A DNA stretch of 64,000 nucleotides, from contig NZ_JALJWF010000001.1 of the NCBI RefSeq assembly GCF_024168645.1, forward strand, positions 5,893,501 through 5,957,500, in the 5' to 3' direction. Below the pieces are notes generated by a model. The model did no database searches, was not told where the DNA came from, and saw nothing but the letters and a program-made list of their open reading frames with translations. The translations under genes were made by a program, and so were the position numbers. The stretch comes from Pseudomonas sp. GGS8 (lineage in GTDB: Bacteria; Pseudomonadota; Gammaproteobacteria; Pseudomonadales; Pseudomonadaceae). Shown piece after piece: positions 8,800 to 18,228 of the stretch. How positions within the stretch are numbered: position 1 is the stretch's first letter; each line of letters begins with the position of its first letter.

Positions 8800-9483
8800 T
8801 CACGACTGACCAGGCAAGAGCGTGGCGATCAGACCCGCCAGCACATGGTCCAGCCCCCACCACGCACCGATGAGCAACAAGCCCACCGCCAGGATATGGG
8901 CCAACGGTGATTGCAACCAACGCAGGGGGGTCGCTCGGTGGCGGGCGTCTACTTGTGTGGTTAACGTCTGACTGAGTTCCAGGGGTTCGACCTGCGCGCT
9001 CAGGGCGGCCAGCAGTTGTTCACGCGCGGGGTCGTTCACATTGGCGTAACGGCCCCGGAAGCCAAGCATCAGCACCCGATGGAATGCCGTCAGCACCTGG
9101 AGATCAGGCGCTGGCTCGCGCAGTACTTCGCGCATGTCTTCATACAGGAACTCACCGGCCTGGTGCCCACCGAAGAACTTGGCTTGCAGGGGCTCGCTTG
9201 CCCAGGCGGCGTGGGCGTCACCTTTGGCACAGCTGAGCACGGTTTCATCCAGCAAAGCGCATTGAGCGTGACTGATGTAATTGATGCTGCGCTGGCTCAG
9301 GCCGGCACGCTTGAGTTGCTGACTGACGTGCTCGATCTGCTTCGAGCAAAACTTCCACAGGACCTGGCTATTCTGCGCCGAGCCTCCCTGGCGCAGCTCA
9401 ATGACCAGTAGGTAGCTAACCTGCAGTAGCGAGTCGATATCCACCCCGGTTGCGGTCTGTTTTTTGGTCGCGGTCAGGTTCAT
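8800..9483 (-). CDS. tssL: T6SS membrane-complex protein TssL (DotU/IcmH family), short form
   Basis: A 227-residue DotU-family protein. A cytoplasmic helical domain occupies about 1-180, followed by one C-terminal membrane helix at about 193-217, the tail-anchored arrangement of TssL. It partners TssM in the trans-envelope complex and contacts the baseplate through TssK. There is no C-terminal peptidoglycan-binding extension, which agrees with the separate OmpA-domain gene next door. The ATG overlaps the tssK stop by 4 bases (ATGA), so the two are translationally coupled. Confidence 0.92.
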   Translation of the reverse strand: MNLTATKKQTATGVDIDSLLQVSYLLVIELRQGGSAQNSQVLWKFCSKQIEHVSQQLKRAGLSQRSINYISHAQCALLDETVLSCAKGDAHAAWASEPLQAKFFGGHQAGEFLYEDMREVLREPAPDLQVLTAFHRVLMLGFRGRYANVNDPAREQLLAALSAQVEPLELSQTLTTQVDARHRATPLRWLQSPLAHILAVGLLLIGAWWGLDHVLAGLIATLLPGQS

Positions 9484-10835
9484 GCGCGCAGTACCGCGAA
9501 CAGTTCCAGCTTCACGTCGGCCAACGTGCTCGGTACGTAGAGGGCACAGACGCCTTCAGCCAGCATGGCCTGTCCCTTGGCATGACTGAGGTCGAGCGCG
9601 AAGTACTGATTCTCCAGCCGTAGCGGAATAGCCGCCGGCACATGGCTGAGCGATTGCAATGGAACACCGTCAAGCGCGGCGTTGACCAGGTGATCGACAT
9701 CATCGGGTGTACCGACTTTGCACAGGCGTGGGAACTGGCTCTGCAACTGTGCTGCCGGCATGCGACAACGCACCGACAAATAGAAATCGGCTCCGTCACG
9801 CTCACGCAGGCGAGCATCGTTGAGGGTCACCTGCCAACGATTGGCACCAATCTCCTCCAGCACCAGGGCAATGACCCGCGAAGGCAGGCTGGCCTCCAGC
9901 AAAGTGGAGATGGTGCGCATCAGCGGCGCGAACACGGTCTCCAGCTGCTCGTGCCGGTAGGCCGGGATCTTGTCGATATCATGTTCCAAGGAAAAAGTCA
10001 GCAGGCTGCCGGCCAGCTTGACCAACTCCAGGTAGACCTGCTCGGGGTGCCGCGCAGGATGGGCCTTGAGGTCAGCCAATACCGGTTGGTAGGTGTTCAA
10101 CGCATTGAGCAGCCAGAACAACGACACATCGGCCACGGCGAAATCCGCCATACGCTGGTTGCTCTCGCGACGCATACCCATCAGCCGCTGACGCTTGGCG
10201 GATAACTGGGTCAACAGATTATCCAGTTGTGTCAGCAGCCCTGGATGAGCGGCGAAAGTGAGCAGCGGTGGTACATAGGCAGGATCGAGGCTCCAGCCCC
10301 CCTGCCCATCGCGCACCAGACGCGCGACCGGGCAGGTCAGGTAATCGGCGTTCTCGTCGCCATCCAGGCGCAGGCTCAACACGTGCTCCAGCACGCCAAT
10401 CGATTGCACCTCGTCTGCGTAGATATCCTGTACCTGACGCCAATCCTGGCGATAGCGTGTCGGCCGATCGGCCCTGCCCCCCTCGAACAGACAGTTGTTG
10501 CCGTTGGCCTGCTCCAGTGGCAATGCCAGCAGCACGGTAGCTGCTTGGGTGTCATCGGACAGCTGCCTGGCCAAATCCAGGGCCGGGGGCAACCGATCAA
10601 CCTGATCCGTATCGATCAAAGTCCCATCGGGCATACGCACGCGCATTTGTGCGGCCTTGAGCTTACCCAGGCGCAGGGCATCCAGATCAAATACCACCGC
10701 CTGGACACCCCAGGGATGAACCAATGACAGATGAGCCAGACGCTCATTGGCCCAGGCTTCCCAGCTTGCCTGCTGCTGGAATTGCTGTGGGGATAGCAAA
10801 GCCCCCGAGGCCCACAGGGGGCGGTCGATCTTCAT
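9480..10835 (-). CDS. tssK: T6SS baseplate-membrane connector TssK
   Basis: A 451-residue TssK, the trimeric baseplate protein that docks the phage-like tail to TssL/TssM. It keeps the N-terminal family pattern (LWASGALLSPQQFQQQ) and the beta-sandwich, helical bundle and C-terminal head organisation expected from its length. It sits 23 bases after tssC and overlaps tssL by 4 bases. The remaining baseplate partners TssE, TssF and TssG are not found near it, so they must be encoded outside the window. Confidence 0.93.
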   Translation of the reverse strand: MKIDRPLWASGALLSPQQFQQQASWEAWANERLAHLSLVHPWGVQAVVFDLDALRLGKLKAAQMRVRMPDGTLIDTDQVDRLPPALDLARQLSDDTQAATVLLALPLEQANGNNCLFEGGRADRPTRYRQDWRQVQDIYADEVQSIGVLEHVLSLRLDGDENADYLTCPVARLVRDGQGGWSLDPAYVPPLLTFAAHPGLLTQLDNLLTQLSAKRQRLMGMRRESNQRMADFAVADVSLFWLLNALNTYQPVLADLKAHPARHPEQVYLELVKLAGSLLTFSLEHDIDKIPAYRHEQLETVFAPLMRTISTLLEASLPSRVIALVLEEIGANRWQVTLNDARLRERDGADFYLSVRCRMPAAQLQSQFPRLCKVGTPDDVDHLVNAALDGVPLQSLSHVPAAIPLRLENQYFALDLSHAKGQAMLAEGVCALYVPSTLADVKLELFAVLRA

Positions 10836-10858
10836 GACGTCGTTTCCCTACGAATGAA

Positions 10859-12397
10859 TCAGGTTTTCGCCTTCGGCATTTGCGAAACCAGCGACAGATT
10901 TACGTCCATGCCTTCCACTTGGAAGTGCGGCACGGCGTACAACTTGACGCGGAAGAAGCCCGGGTTGTCCTCGATGTCTTCTACGGTGACCTTGGCATCG
11001 CGCAACGGGTGTGAAGCCTGCAAGTCGTCGCCCGGATCTGTCATTTCGGTCACCAGCCCACCGACCCACTTGTTCAACTCCAACTCCAGCAAGCGACGGT
11101 CCTTGGTCGTACCGATGTTCTCGCGCTGGATCAGCTTCAGATAATGGGCGATGCGTGACAGCAAGAAGATGTATGGCAAGCGAGCATTGATCCGGCTGTT
11201 GGCGGTGGCATCGGCCGTGTCATACAACGCCGCCTTCTGCGTAGAGTTAGCCGAAAAGAAACAGGCGTAGTCTCGGTTTTTGTAATACGACAGCGGGATG
11301 AAGCCCAGATTGGCGAATTCGAATTCACGGGTCTCGGGAATCATGACTTCGGAGGGAATCTTCACCTGGTTGCCGGTGCCCAGATCGTACAAATGAATTG
11401 GCAACTCGGTGACAGCACCGCCCGATTGTGGTCCGCGAATCTGCACGCACCAGCCGTTAGTGATGAAGCTCTTGACCATGTTTGCAGCGAAGGCAAACGA
11501 GGCGTTGGTCCATAGATACCTGTCGTGATCAGGCCCCTTGACGCTTTCGATGTAGTTGAAACTGCGCACCGGAATGGTGTCCGGGCCATAGGGCAGACGA
11601 CCCAGCACGCGCGGCATGGTCAGACCGATGTAACGGGCATCGTCACTGTCGCGGAACGACTTCCATTTGATGTATTCAGCGCGGTCGAAGTAGTTGCCAA
11701 TGTCCTTGATGGCCGCCACCTCCTCCATCGACTCCTTGCCAAAGAAGGCCGGGCCGACGGAGCCAATGAAGGGCATGTGCGCTGCCGCCGCAACTTTGGA
11801 AATACTGCGCAACAGGGCAATATCCTGCGGATTGCGATCGAACTCATAGTTGGAAATCGCCGCGGCAATCGGTTCGCCACCCGGCGTGTCGTATTCCTGG
11901 GTATAGGTATGCAGGTACAGGCCGCTCTGGGCGATCTCCGGCACATCTTCGAAATCTTGTATCAAGTGATCCTTACTGATATCCAACAATTCGATACGCA
12001 CGTTCTGGCGGAAATCGGTCTGATCGATCAGCGATTTAACGCCGCGCCAGGTCGACTCAACCCGCTGAAAATCAGGGTGGTGCATTACCGCATCGAGTTG
12101 GCGGCTTATCTGCGCATCCAATGACGCAATGTGCTCATCCAGCAATGTTTTATCCAGACGCTGTACTTTCTGGGACGACTGCTTGAGCAGCTTCAAGAAA
12201 ACGCTGACAGCGGCAGTTACCCGCTCATCAACGGATGCCTCGGACAGTGCTTCAGCGTTCTGAAAAGCTTCGATACCGCCCAACTCTGCAACCGGGCTGA
12301 GGTTGATCTTGGCGAACAAGGCACCATATACGCCTTGATTTTCTTCAGTCAGCACCGCAGTGCCGTACGGTTGTGCGGATGAATGTTCTGTGGACAT
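10859..12397 (-). CDS. tssC: T6SS sheath large subunit TssC (VipB)
   Basis: A 512-residue TssC with the highly conserved family core: FFGKESMEE, then GLTMPRVLGRLPYG near residues 265-280, and the C-terminal WVGGLVTEMTDPG region. With TssB it builds the contractile sheath around the Hcp tube. AGGAAG stands 7 bases before ATG 12397. It is 33 bases downstream of tssB, the standard tssB-tssC pairing, and the length is full. Confidence 0.98.
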   Translation of the reverse strand: MSTEHSSAQPYGTAVLTEENQGVYGALFAKINLSPVAELGGIEAFQNAEALSEASVDERVTAAVSVFLKLLKQSSQKVQRLDKTLLDEHIASLDAQISRQLDAVMHHPDFQRVESTWRGVKSLIDQTDFRQNVRIELLDISKDHLIQDFEDVPEIAQSGLYLHTYTQEYDTPGGEPIAAAISNYEFDRNPQDIALLRSISKVAAAAHMPFIGSVGPAFFGKESMEEVAAIKDIGNYFDRAEYIKWKSFRDSDDARYIGLTMPRVLGRLPYGPDTIPVRSFNYIESVKGPDHDRYLWTNASFAFAANMVKSFITNGWCVQIRGPQSGGAVTELPIHLYDLGTGNQVKIPSEVMIPETREFEFANLGFIPLSYYKNRDYACFFSANSTQKAALYDTADATANSRINARLPYIFLLSRIAHYLKLIQRENIGTTKDRRLLELELNKWVGGLVTEMTDPGDDLQASHPLRDAKVTVEDIEDNPGFFRVKLYAVPHFQVEGMDVNLSLVSQMPKAKT

Positions 12398-12430
12398 GGT
12401 GAAACTTCCTTTGAAACGAGCCGAAGGGAA

Positions 12431-12934
12431 TCAACGTTCTTCTTGGGGAGCCAGAGCGGCCAGTTCGGCTCGCAGTTCATCACTGAGCGCATCATCCTTT
12501 AGGATGCGTTCCAACTCGTGACGGAAGGTCACGTTGTCCAGCAGGTTCGACTTGAGGTCACGCAACAGATTGCGCATGGCCAGCAGGGCCCGTAATTGCG
12601 GTATTTGCCGCGCCACCTGCTCCGGCTCGAAGTCCTTCATGTTATGGAAGCTCAACTCGACAGGAGTATCGGCGCAGTCATTGACCAACGTATTTTCTAC
12701 TGCCAGTTTCAGGGCTGGCGAAAACTCGGCCAACACGCTATCGAAGTTGTTCTTATTAATATCGACCTTGCTTCTTTCAGACAACGGACGCATCTCTTTT
12801 CCGTTACTGTAATCCCCCATGACCATCAATTTCAGTGGTAACTCGACTTTTTTCTGCGCGCCGCCGGTATGCAAATCAAGCTTGATATTTACCCGAGCTT
12901 TGGGCACTTCATTTTGAAAACTATTTGAAGCCAT
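12431..12934 (-). CDS. tssB: T6SS sheath small subunit TssB (VipA)
   Basis: A 167-residue TssB. It begins MASNSFQNEVPKARVN, typical of the family, and contains the conserved LPLKLMVMGDYS segment and the acidic region that pairs with TssC. I start it at ATG 12934 because GGAGG lies 4 bases upstream; an in-frame ATG 24 bases earlier lacks this. It is the first gene of the T6SS transcription unit seen here. The leader between 12935 and about 13500 should hold the promoter, but I could not recognise a convincing sigma-54 or sigma-70 site. Confidence 0.95.
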   Translation of the reverse strand: MASNSFQNEVPKARVNIKLDLHTGGAQKKVELPLKLMVMGDYSNGKEMRPLSERSKVDINKNNFDSVLAEFSPALKLAVENTLVNDCADTPVELSFHNMKDFEPEQVARQIPQLRALLAMRNLLRDLKSNLLDNVTFRHELERILKDDALSDELRAELAALAPQEER

Positions 12935-13536
12935 AAATCCTCCAGTTACCGTTTGCAATGGCCGACGCCATCACGAAAATCAAGCAAGACTGGAATTCAC
13001 ACCCTTAGCCGACCAAGTTGCCAGCCACAGCATATAAATTCCTTGTAAGCCACACTGACAAATCACCTGCGGCATATACAACGCCGCATCTGCAACACAT
13101 AAACATCTAGGTCGACCACCCCATCCATGGAGTACTAAAGGAAACCCCCTACACCAGTAAGGAATCAAAAACACGGGGTAGTGGATGAAGCCTATTGCAT
13201 GTACACATGCGGCGTCTCGGAAGCAATTCTGAACAAATAACAAGCACGTCACCCATGCCACCTGCCGACGCCTGATGCACCAGGCATCCCAAGTAGTGGC
13301 TGGCCTGCAACTGTTTTACTCTGCTGGTTTGAATACTCTTTAACGTCGTATCCAGATTGATATTTTTCCGGCAGCGGCGGCAGTCGCAGTTCGATGGTCC
13401 GTACCTCCGCGTGCAGCAACGCAAACGACAAACCCGGCTGGCATCAGCGCTCATATAGGGAAGCGTGTGTGACGCACAAAGAAAAGTCAGGTTTCGATGT
13501 GGCTTTTTTCGACTACGTTTCAACTACCGAGAGGCC
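12935..13536. other. Gene-poor leader region upstream of the T6SS operon
   Basis: No confident gene. On the minus strand a stop-to-stop frame at about 13249-13440 encodes 60 or so residues with an amphipathic, protein-like pattern (ALLHAEVRTIELRLPPLPEK). It lacks a good start and looks like the end of a lost gene. The rest is AT-richer than the operon and should include the tssB promoter. Confidence 0.5.
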
Positions 13537-13845
13537 ATGGATTTCGCCATCCGACTCGAGGAAAAGTCCAACCGTTGGAAGGATGTATCTCGCCCGTTTG
13601 TTGCGTTGGTCACACGCGTCTCTGATTGGTTCATAACGTCACTGTGGTTGGTTTTTATTGGCATATATGAAGTCATCGCAGCATATCCTTACGTACACCA
13701 AGCCAAACATAAGTCCATGAGCAAGACGTCCAGCGAGGCGACTGCGAGCGCGGACCATCCATCACCGTTAAGGCTCTGGATAACCCCCAACTGTCTTGTG
13801 AACACCATTTTTAGCCTTGTAACTAGCATAGTTAGCAAGGCGTGA
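13537..13845 (+). CDS. Small hypothetical protein with one hydrophobic segment
   Basis: A 102-codon frame from ATG 13537 with a weak GAGAGG site upstream. Residues about 30-50 are hydrophobic (WFITSLWLVFIGIYEVI) and the tail is serine-rich. No family is recognised. It lies between the divergent T6SS operon and IS debris and may be a remnant of a longer gene. An earlier start at 13465 adds residues that do not look protein-like. Being coding at all is uncertain. Confidence 0.35.
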   Translation: MDFAIRLEEKSNRWKDVSRPFVALVTRVSDWFITSLWLVFIGIYEVIAAYPYVHQAKHKSMSKTSSEATASADHPSPLRLWITPNCLVNTIFSLVTSIVSKA

Positions 13846-14228
13846 TAGTCGGAAACTCGCGATCAAGGAGATAAGGCTTTCAATCACCTTTATCACATTG
13901 CCATTCTTATGCGTTCAAGCTGATCCAACCATGGATACCCATGTAGAGACCAACACCAATGATCAGCGCGCTGAAGATTGAAAAGGGATCGTAGCTTTGT
14001 AATCTCCCACTGCCTGCTTTCCTGTCGATTACGGAATCATCCCAGGCATGCCCAATTTGACACGATCGCCATGTTGGAAGAAATTGATGATTCGCCTCTG
14101 CTCTTCGACCTGAAATCCTATGGCTGTATCTGCAGCTCATATTTTCGACACGATTGATCGGATGTTCCCCAACCCGCCACTGGCCCAGTCGATTACTGGG
14201 TGCCTGGTTTCCTAATAGGAGTGACAAA
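13846..14228. other. Gene debris region
   Basis: No intact gene. On the minus strand at about 13907-14010 a frame ends with a membrane-like tail (DPFSIFSALIIGVGLYMGI), plausibly the last helix of a decayed membrane protein. Upstream the frame loses any protein-like character. Confidence 0.4.
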
Positions 14229-14339
14229 TTGCTGACTCGGCCCGACAAAGACGCGCTACGTGCGATGCTGGAATCCCAAGTTCAAGAGAAGCTGCGGCAC
14301 GACCCTGTATTGGTCAACCAATCCCGGACACAACGTTAA
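14229..14339 (+). pseudogene. 5' end of a gene apparently cut by the IS3-family element
   Basis: TTG 14229 has AGGAG 7 bases upstream and opens a frame with a helical protein-like start (LTRPDKDALRAMLESQVQEK). The frame changes character at about 14312, where the terminal sequence of the IS3-family element begins, and stops at 14339. I read this as a host gene interrupted by the IS. No family is recognised. Confidence 0.3.
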
Positions 14340-15999
14340 GTTTTTCTTCGGCGCGAGCCCACCGTTGAATTGATGGGGCCGAATCAGTTGTATCGATGCA
14401 TCAAGAAATGGCTGATATCCCGCTGGGCTTCTTGAGCAGTTCCGTAGCCCACAGTCGGTATCCATTCAGTTCTCAAGCTGCGGAACACGCGCTCCATCGG
14501 CGCGTTGACGCTCCTATGTCAACAAGATCGAGTCGAGTCGGCTAAATCCGCCAGGATCAAAGGGTATAGCTCCCTGACGATATGGCGCTTCAAACAGTGC
14601 TGGACTTCTTTGGAAAAAAACCTTTCGCACTACGCCGGGCGACATAGCTTTGGGTTTTGGGATCACCGCGCATACGTACCATCGCAATGGTCCATAGGGC
14701 CTTATTCGCAGAACAATTCCCACCTCGGTTTAAACGATGTCGCGCCGTTTTACCCGAGGATGCCGGTAAAGGACTTACCCCACAGAGGGCGACGAGAGCT
14801 GCTTCACTTTTTAAACGCTCCAGGTTATCGCCTGCTGTCGAAAGCAGCACGGCTGCTGTTTGAGGGCCAACGCTAAATTGTTCGCGTAAACGGCGAGCAT
14901 GTTGGCGGGTCAGGTTTTCCAGAATGGCGTCGAGCTTTTCAACTTAGTTTGCCAATGCCCGCCAGTGCTTGGCCAATAGGCACAGAGAGGTCGTTAAGGT
15001 GCTCAGGAATGCAGTCGCGCCCAGCGAGCGAAGACGCGCCCCCCCCTTTTGGCGCAGTCGGCAGGTTTGGTTTTCCAGAGCCGCTCACGAATGTCTTGCG
15101 GGGCACTGACGAGCAAGGCTCTCAATTGATTGATCGCTTGGGTTTTCGCTCTGACTGCGCTGCGCCGAGCAACCGAAACCACCCGCAGCGCTTCGGCCAC
15201 ACCCGATTGGGTCTTGGCTATCGCTGTGGCGCTTCCCGAAAGAACGGATCGAGCTGCGCTCTCAGCTTCGGTGGGATCGGTTTTTCCCTGGAGCCGGCGT
15301 TTGGGGCGATCGGGGCGGTTAACCTCCAGCACCTCGATGCCATGATCACACAGGACACGAGCTAAACCCGCGCCATAGGTTCCGGTGCCTTCCACGCCAG
15401 CACGCTTCAACATACCGAAGGAGTTGGCCCAGGTAACGAGCTTGAGATATCCGCTGGTATCGGTCGTTACCGCCAAGCTGCCAAGCAAGTTTCCACTCGT
15501 ACTGATCAAGACACCTACGTGGGTATCCAGATGTGTATCAACACCCAAGATGACTTCGTTTTCGCCCATGGGATTGTTCATGACTAATGCCTCCAAGGAG
15601 AACGCATTACCAACCCCATACGCAGGACAGGACACTCAAGATGCAGAACAAGGCTCCTATCAGGTCACAGACGCTAGGCCCTGCAATGCCAGGGAACGTC
15701 AGCGTCCAATCGACAGGTCAACGCAATGGCATTCGATTGGCCAATCCCAGCGCGGGTCAGATTGGGCTGACGCTCTTGAGCATAGTGAACTGAGTGTCCC
15801 AGCAATTTCCCCGGCGATTCATGCTCTGGCGCATGCGATAACGCCAGAGCCGCTGGCGAAATAAACGACTCGCATAATGCGACCCTTGATCCGAGTAAAA
15901 CAGCAGACCCAGAGGTCTTCCACGTTGCTCATAGGCCATGTCCAGTGCGTTGATAACCAGCTCGGCGTCCGGCTTTTCCGACAATGCCCAACCCACTAT
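14312..15999 (-). mobile_element. IS3-family element remnant, interrupted by an IS110-family element
   Basis: The 5' part of an OrfB-type transposase lies at 15796-15999 on the minus strand (GWALSEKPDAELVINALDMA, then SDQGSHYASRLF and GNCWD). Its continuation resumes at about 14506 (APMERVFRSL, then RPHQFNGGLAP in a shifted frame). Split between the second catalytic Asp and the catalytic Glu of the DDE triad, it cannot be active. OrfA and the start of OrfB are missing: the remnant abuts the diguanylate cyclase stop codon at 16000. A frameshift also separates the TEWIPTVG region from the RPHQFNGG region. Confidence 0.85.
14507..15795 (-). mobile_element. IS110-family insertion sequence, degenerate, nested in the IS3 transposase gene
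   Basis: The transposase starts at ATG 15581 (GGAGG 8 bases upstream) and keeps the IS110-type N-terminal domain (GVDTHLDTHVGVLI, EGTGTYGAG, GKTDPTEAES), in frame to about 15050. After frameshifts, the C-terminal Transposase_20 region is readable at about 14525-14850 (LSTAGDNLERLKSEAALVA, GNCSANKALW). Boundaries come from where IS3 homology stops and resumes. IS110 elements lack long terminal inverted repeats, and none is seen. The element is inactive as written. Confidence 0.85.
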
Positions 16000-16953
16000 C
16001 TACTCATACACCGTCACCCGATTGCGCCCGGTGTTCTTCGACGTATACAGAGCATGGTCCGCCCAGGCGATCAGGTCGGCGTGGTTAGTCGAGGGCTGGC
16101 TCAGGTCGGCAACGCCCAGGCTGATGGTGAAACGGATGCTCCGGCCGTCGTGCAGCACTTCCTGCCCTTCGACCGCCTTACGCAGCCGCTCGGCGAAAAA
16201 CCGTGCGCCGGCCTTGTCGGTGTCCGAAAGCACCACGCCGAACTCTTCACCTCCATAACGCCCCGCTACATCGCTGTCGCGCACATGCTCGCGGACCAGC
16301 CTGGCGACTTGCTCGATGACCTTGTCGCCCGCCTGGTGACCATAGGTGTCGTTGACCCGCTTGAAGTGGTCGATATCGAGCATCACCAGGCTGGTAGCAT
16401 TGCCATGGCGCTGGTGCCGGGCATAGGCGACTTTCAGGCTCTCTTCCCAATGGCCCCGGTTGTACAGGCCCGTCAGCCGATCGGTACTGGAGAGTTGCCG
16501 CAACTGCGCATTGGCGGCCTGGAGCTGATGCCGGTTGGTGGCGACGTCGGTCACGTCATAGATCACCAGGCAGATATGGCGAATTTTGCTGTCGGTGGAG
16601 CGCAACGGCAACATCGTGGTGTTCTGGTACATGAAGTCTTCCTGGCCGGTGATCGGCTGGTAGTTCTTGAACCGCACCAGATAAGGGCGTTGCTCCCAGA
16701 TGGTGAACGCCGGCGTGCCCAGGGTTGCAACGCTGCCCACCTTGCGGCTGAACCATTCGCGGTCGACTTCGGGAAACAGACTGAAGAAAGACTGGTTGTT
16801 AGCATCCTTGGGCTGCACCCCGGAGCGGTTCTCCATGAAGGTGTTCCACACCTGCACGCAGTAGTCGCGGTCGAGCACCACCACCCCGACGTCAATGCTC
16901 TGGACGATCGCCAGTAACCAGTGAAACTCGTTCAGATCGATAGGAACGTTCAT
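16000..16953 (-). CDS. PAS-GGDEF diguanylate cyclase
   Basis: A 317-residue protein with an N-terminal PAS-like sensor domain (about 5-130) and a C-terminal GGDEF domain (about 150-315). It should make cyclic di-GMP from two GTP. The active-site loop reads GGEEF, a functional variant. An RxxD inhibitory site (RDSD) stands five residues before it, so product inhibition is expected. There is no membrane segment. It starts 3 bases after the upstream REC-CheX gene stop, so the pair is one operon, and that regulator may control it. Its stop codon is directly abutted by IS3 remnant sequence, but the domain appears complete. Confidence 0.93.
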   Translation of the reverse strand: MNVPIDLNEFHWLLAIVQSIDVGVVVLDRDYCVQVWNTFMENRSGVQPKDANNQSFFSLFPEVDREWFSRKVGSVATLGTPAFTIWEQRPYLVRFKNYQPITGQEDFMYQNTTMLPLRSTDSKIRHICLVIYDVTDVATNRHQLQAANAQLRQLSSTDRLTGLYNRGHWEESLKVAYARHQRHGNATSLVMLDIDHFKRVNDTYGHQAGDKVIEQVARLVREHVRDSDVAGRYGGEEFGVVLSDTDKAGARFFAERLRKAVEGQEVLHDGRSIRFTISLGVADLSQPSTNHADLIAWADHALYTSKNTGRNRVTVYE

Positions 16954-16956
16954 AGC

Positions 16957-17955
16957 TCAATTCATCAGGTAGGCGAGTTTATGGGTCAACCGCTCGATCG
17001 AGTCTTCCGTAAACAGCAACAACAAGTCGAAACGAATATCGTGCCCTTCCAGGCTGTAGCTGATTTCCACCGCCAGGGTCTTTTTCCAGTGCTGCCGGTT
17101 GACCCGGATCATCTCGTCGATGGCCGCGTGCTGGCCAAGGATCTGAGGATGGCCTTGGGAAAACATCACGTCGATCTGTTCGGCAATGCTGCTCAGACAG
17201 GCTCCAATCAGGACACTGGAGAGGTCCAGCAGCATTTCCAGGTCCGAATACTCGGTGCTCTGGCGTTGCATCAATTGCGCCATGTCGGCGATTTCCGAGT
17301 CGTGGAATATCAGTAGGGCTTCGCCGGCGATGCCGCTGCCGATAAACCCCTGGCAGATGGCGGTGAGCTGCTTGGAACGGCTGGCGTCGGTCAACGCCAT
17401 GTGCAATTCGCCGACTTCGAGGATGTTCACGTTCGGTATCGGCAACTGCACGAATACCCCCAACACCTTGGCGATCAGGGCTGCAGCGCGGCCGATGGCA
17501 ACGTTGACCGTTTCGCGGAACGCATCGTGAAAACTGATGGCCGTGTTCGCTGCCGGACGACTCCCCAGCGACGCCTGGCCGGGTTCCGTCAGTAGCCCCA
17601 GCTGACTGAGTGTCTGGCGCAGCTCGTGTTCGTCGAAGGGCTTTTTCAGGAACGCCAGCGCGCCCAGCTCACGCACCCGGCGCACCGCCTCTTCCTGGAC
17701 GTCACCGGAGATCACGATAACTTGTGCCTTCAGCCCTTCGGCGCGCAGGGCGCTCAACACCTGGTAACCGTCCATTTCCGGCATGGTCAGATCGAGCAGC
17801 ACCACCTGCCCCAAGCCCCGGCGTATAGCGTCCATTCCCTGGCGACCATCGTTGGCTTCGGTGATCGAAACCAACCAGTCCGCCGGCAGCGCCCGTAACA
17901 CCTGCTTACGGGCCATGCTGGAGTCGTCGCACACAAGTAGGGGAATCACGGACAC
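16957..17955 (-). CDS. Response regulator with C-terminal CheX/CheC-like domain
   Basis: A 332-residue protein. The receiver domain (1-120) keeps the acidic pair D10/D11, phosphoacceptor D55 (LLDLTMPEMDG) and K104. A CheX/CheC-like domain of about 185 residues follows, a fold known from chemotaxis phosphatases that dephosphorylate CheY-type partners. The likely start is GTG 17955. The downstream diguanylate cyclase is translationally adjacent, so this protein may transmit a phosphorelay signal to c-di-GMP production. No cognate kinase is encoded nearby. A phosphatase role is family-based inference. Confidence 0.9.
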   Translation of the reverse strand: MSVIPLLVCDDSSMARKQVLRALPADWLVSITEANDGRQGMDAIRRGLGQVVLLDLTMPEMDGYQVLSALRAEGLKAQVIVISGDVQEEAVRRVRELGALAFLKKPFDEHELRQTLSQLGLLTEPGQASLGSRPAANTAISFHDAFRETVNVAIGRAAALIAKVLGVFVQLPIPNVNILEVGELHMALTDASRSKQLTAICQGFIGSGIAGEALLIFHDSEIADMAQLMQRQSTEYSDLEMLLDLSSVLIGACLSSIAEQIDVMFSQGHPQILGQHAAIDEMIRVNRQHWKKTLAVEISYSLEGHDIRFDLLLLFTEDSIERLTHKLAYLMN

Positions 17956-18068
17956 AGATCGGCTCTCATCGTGTTGCGCATAAGGGAAAATACAAGCGGC
18001 ATAATGCCATAAGTTTTACAAAAGGCACTTAATCAGACTGTGTGAAAACACGCTGAAGGTACTTCAAG

Positions 18069-18101
18069 CAAACGCCCCGACTTATTCGGGCGTTTTGCTT
18101 T
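18069..18101 (+). terminator. Rho-independent terminator
   Basis: Stem AAACGCCC / GGGCGTTT with a 10-base loop, followed by TTTGCTTT on the plus strand. No plus-strand gene precedes it. Either a small RNA is made from about 18000-18070, or it is a leftover of a lost gene. Confidence 0.65.
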
Positions 18102-18128
18102 GTGCGGGCGGCAGAGAAGAAAAGGCTT

Positions 18129-18228
18129 TTCAACCCATCAACTTCCCCGCGAGATTCCGCCATGGATGTTTCCAATAACGATTGTTTGCGGCAACACTTT
18201 TGTACTCAAACCCTCGCGAGACTGCCTG
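18129..18228 (+). pseudogene. Fragment of a methylmalonate-semialdehyde-type aldehyde dehydrogenase
   Basis: In one frame PINFPA is readable, then in the next PWMFPITIVCGNTFVLKPS. Together they reproduce the conserved FNFPAMVP...WMFP...ACGNTFVLKPS block of MmsA-type dehydrogenases, with a frameshift between. Only about 33 codons remain; no start, catalytic Cys or C-terminus is present. It is a decayed relic, unrelated by frame to the intact dehydrogenase at 21.7 kb. Confidence 0.55.

Noticed and set aside
12980..13523. Minus-strand frames 12980-13261 and 13149-13523
   Set aside because: Cys/Arg-rich, unlike coding sequence; the only protein-like frame there (about 13249-13440) lacks a start.
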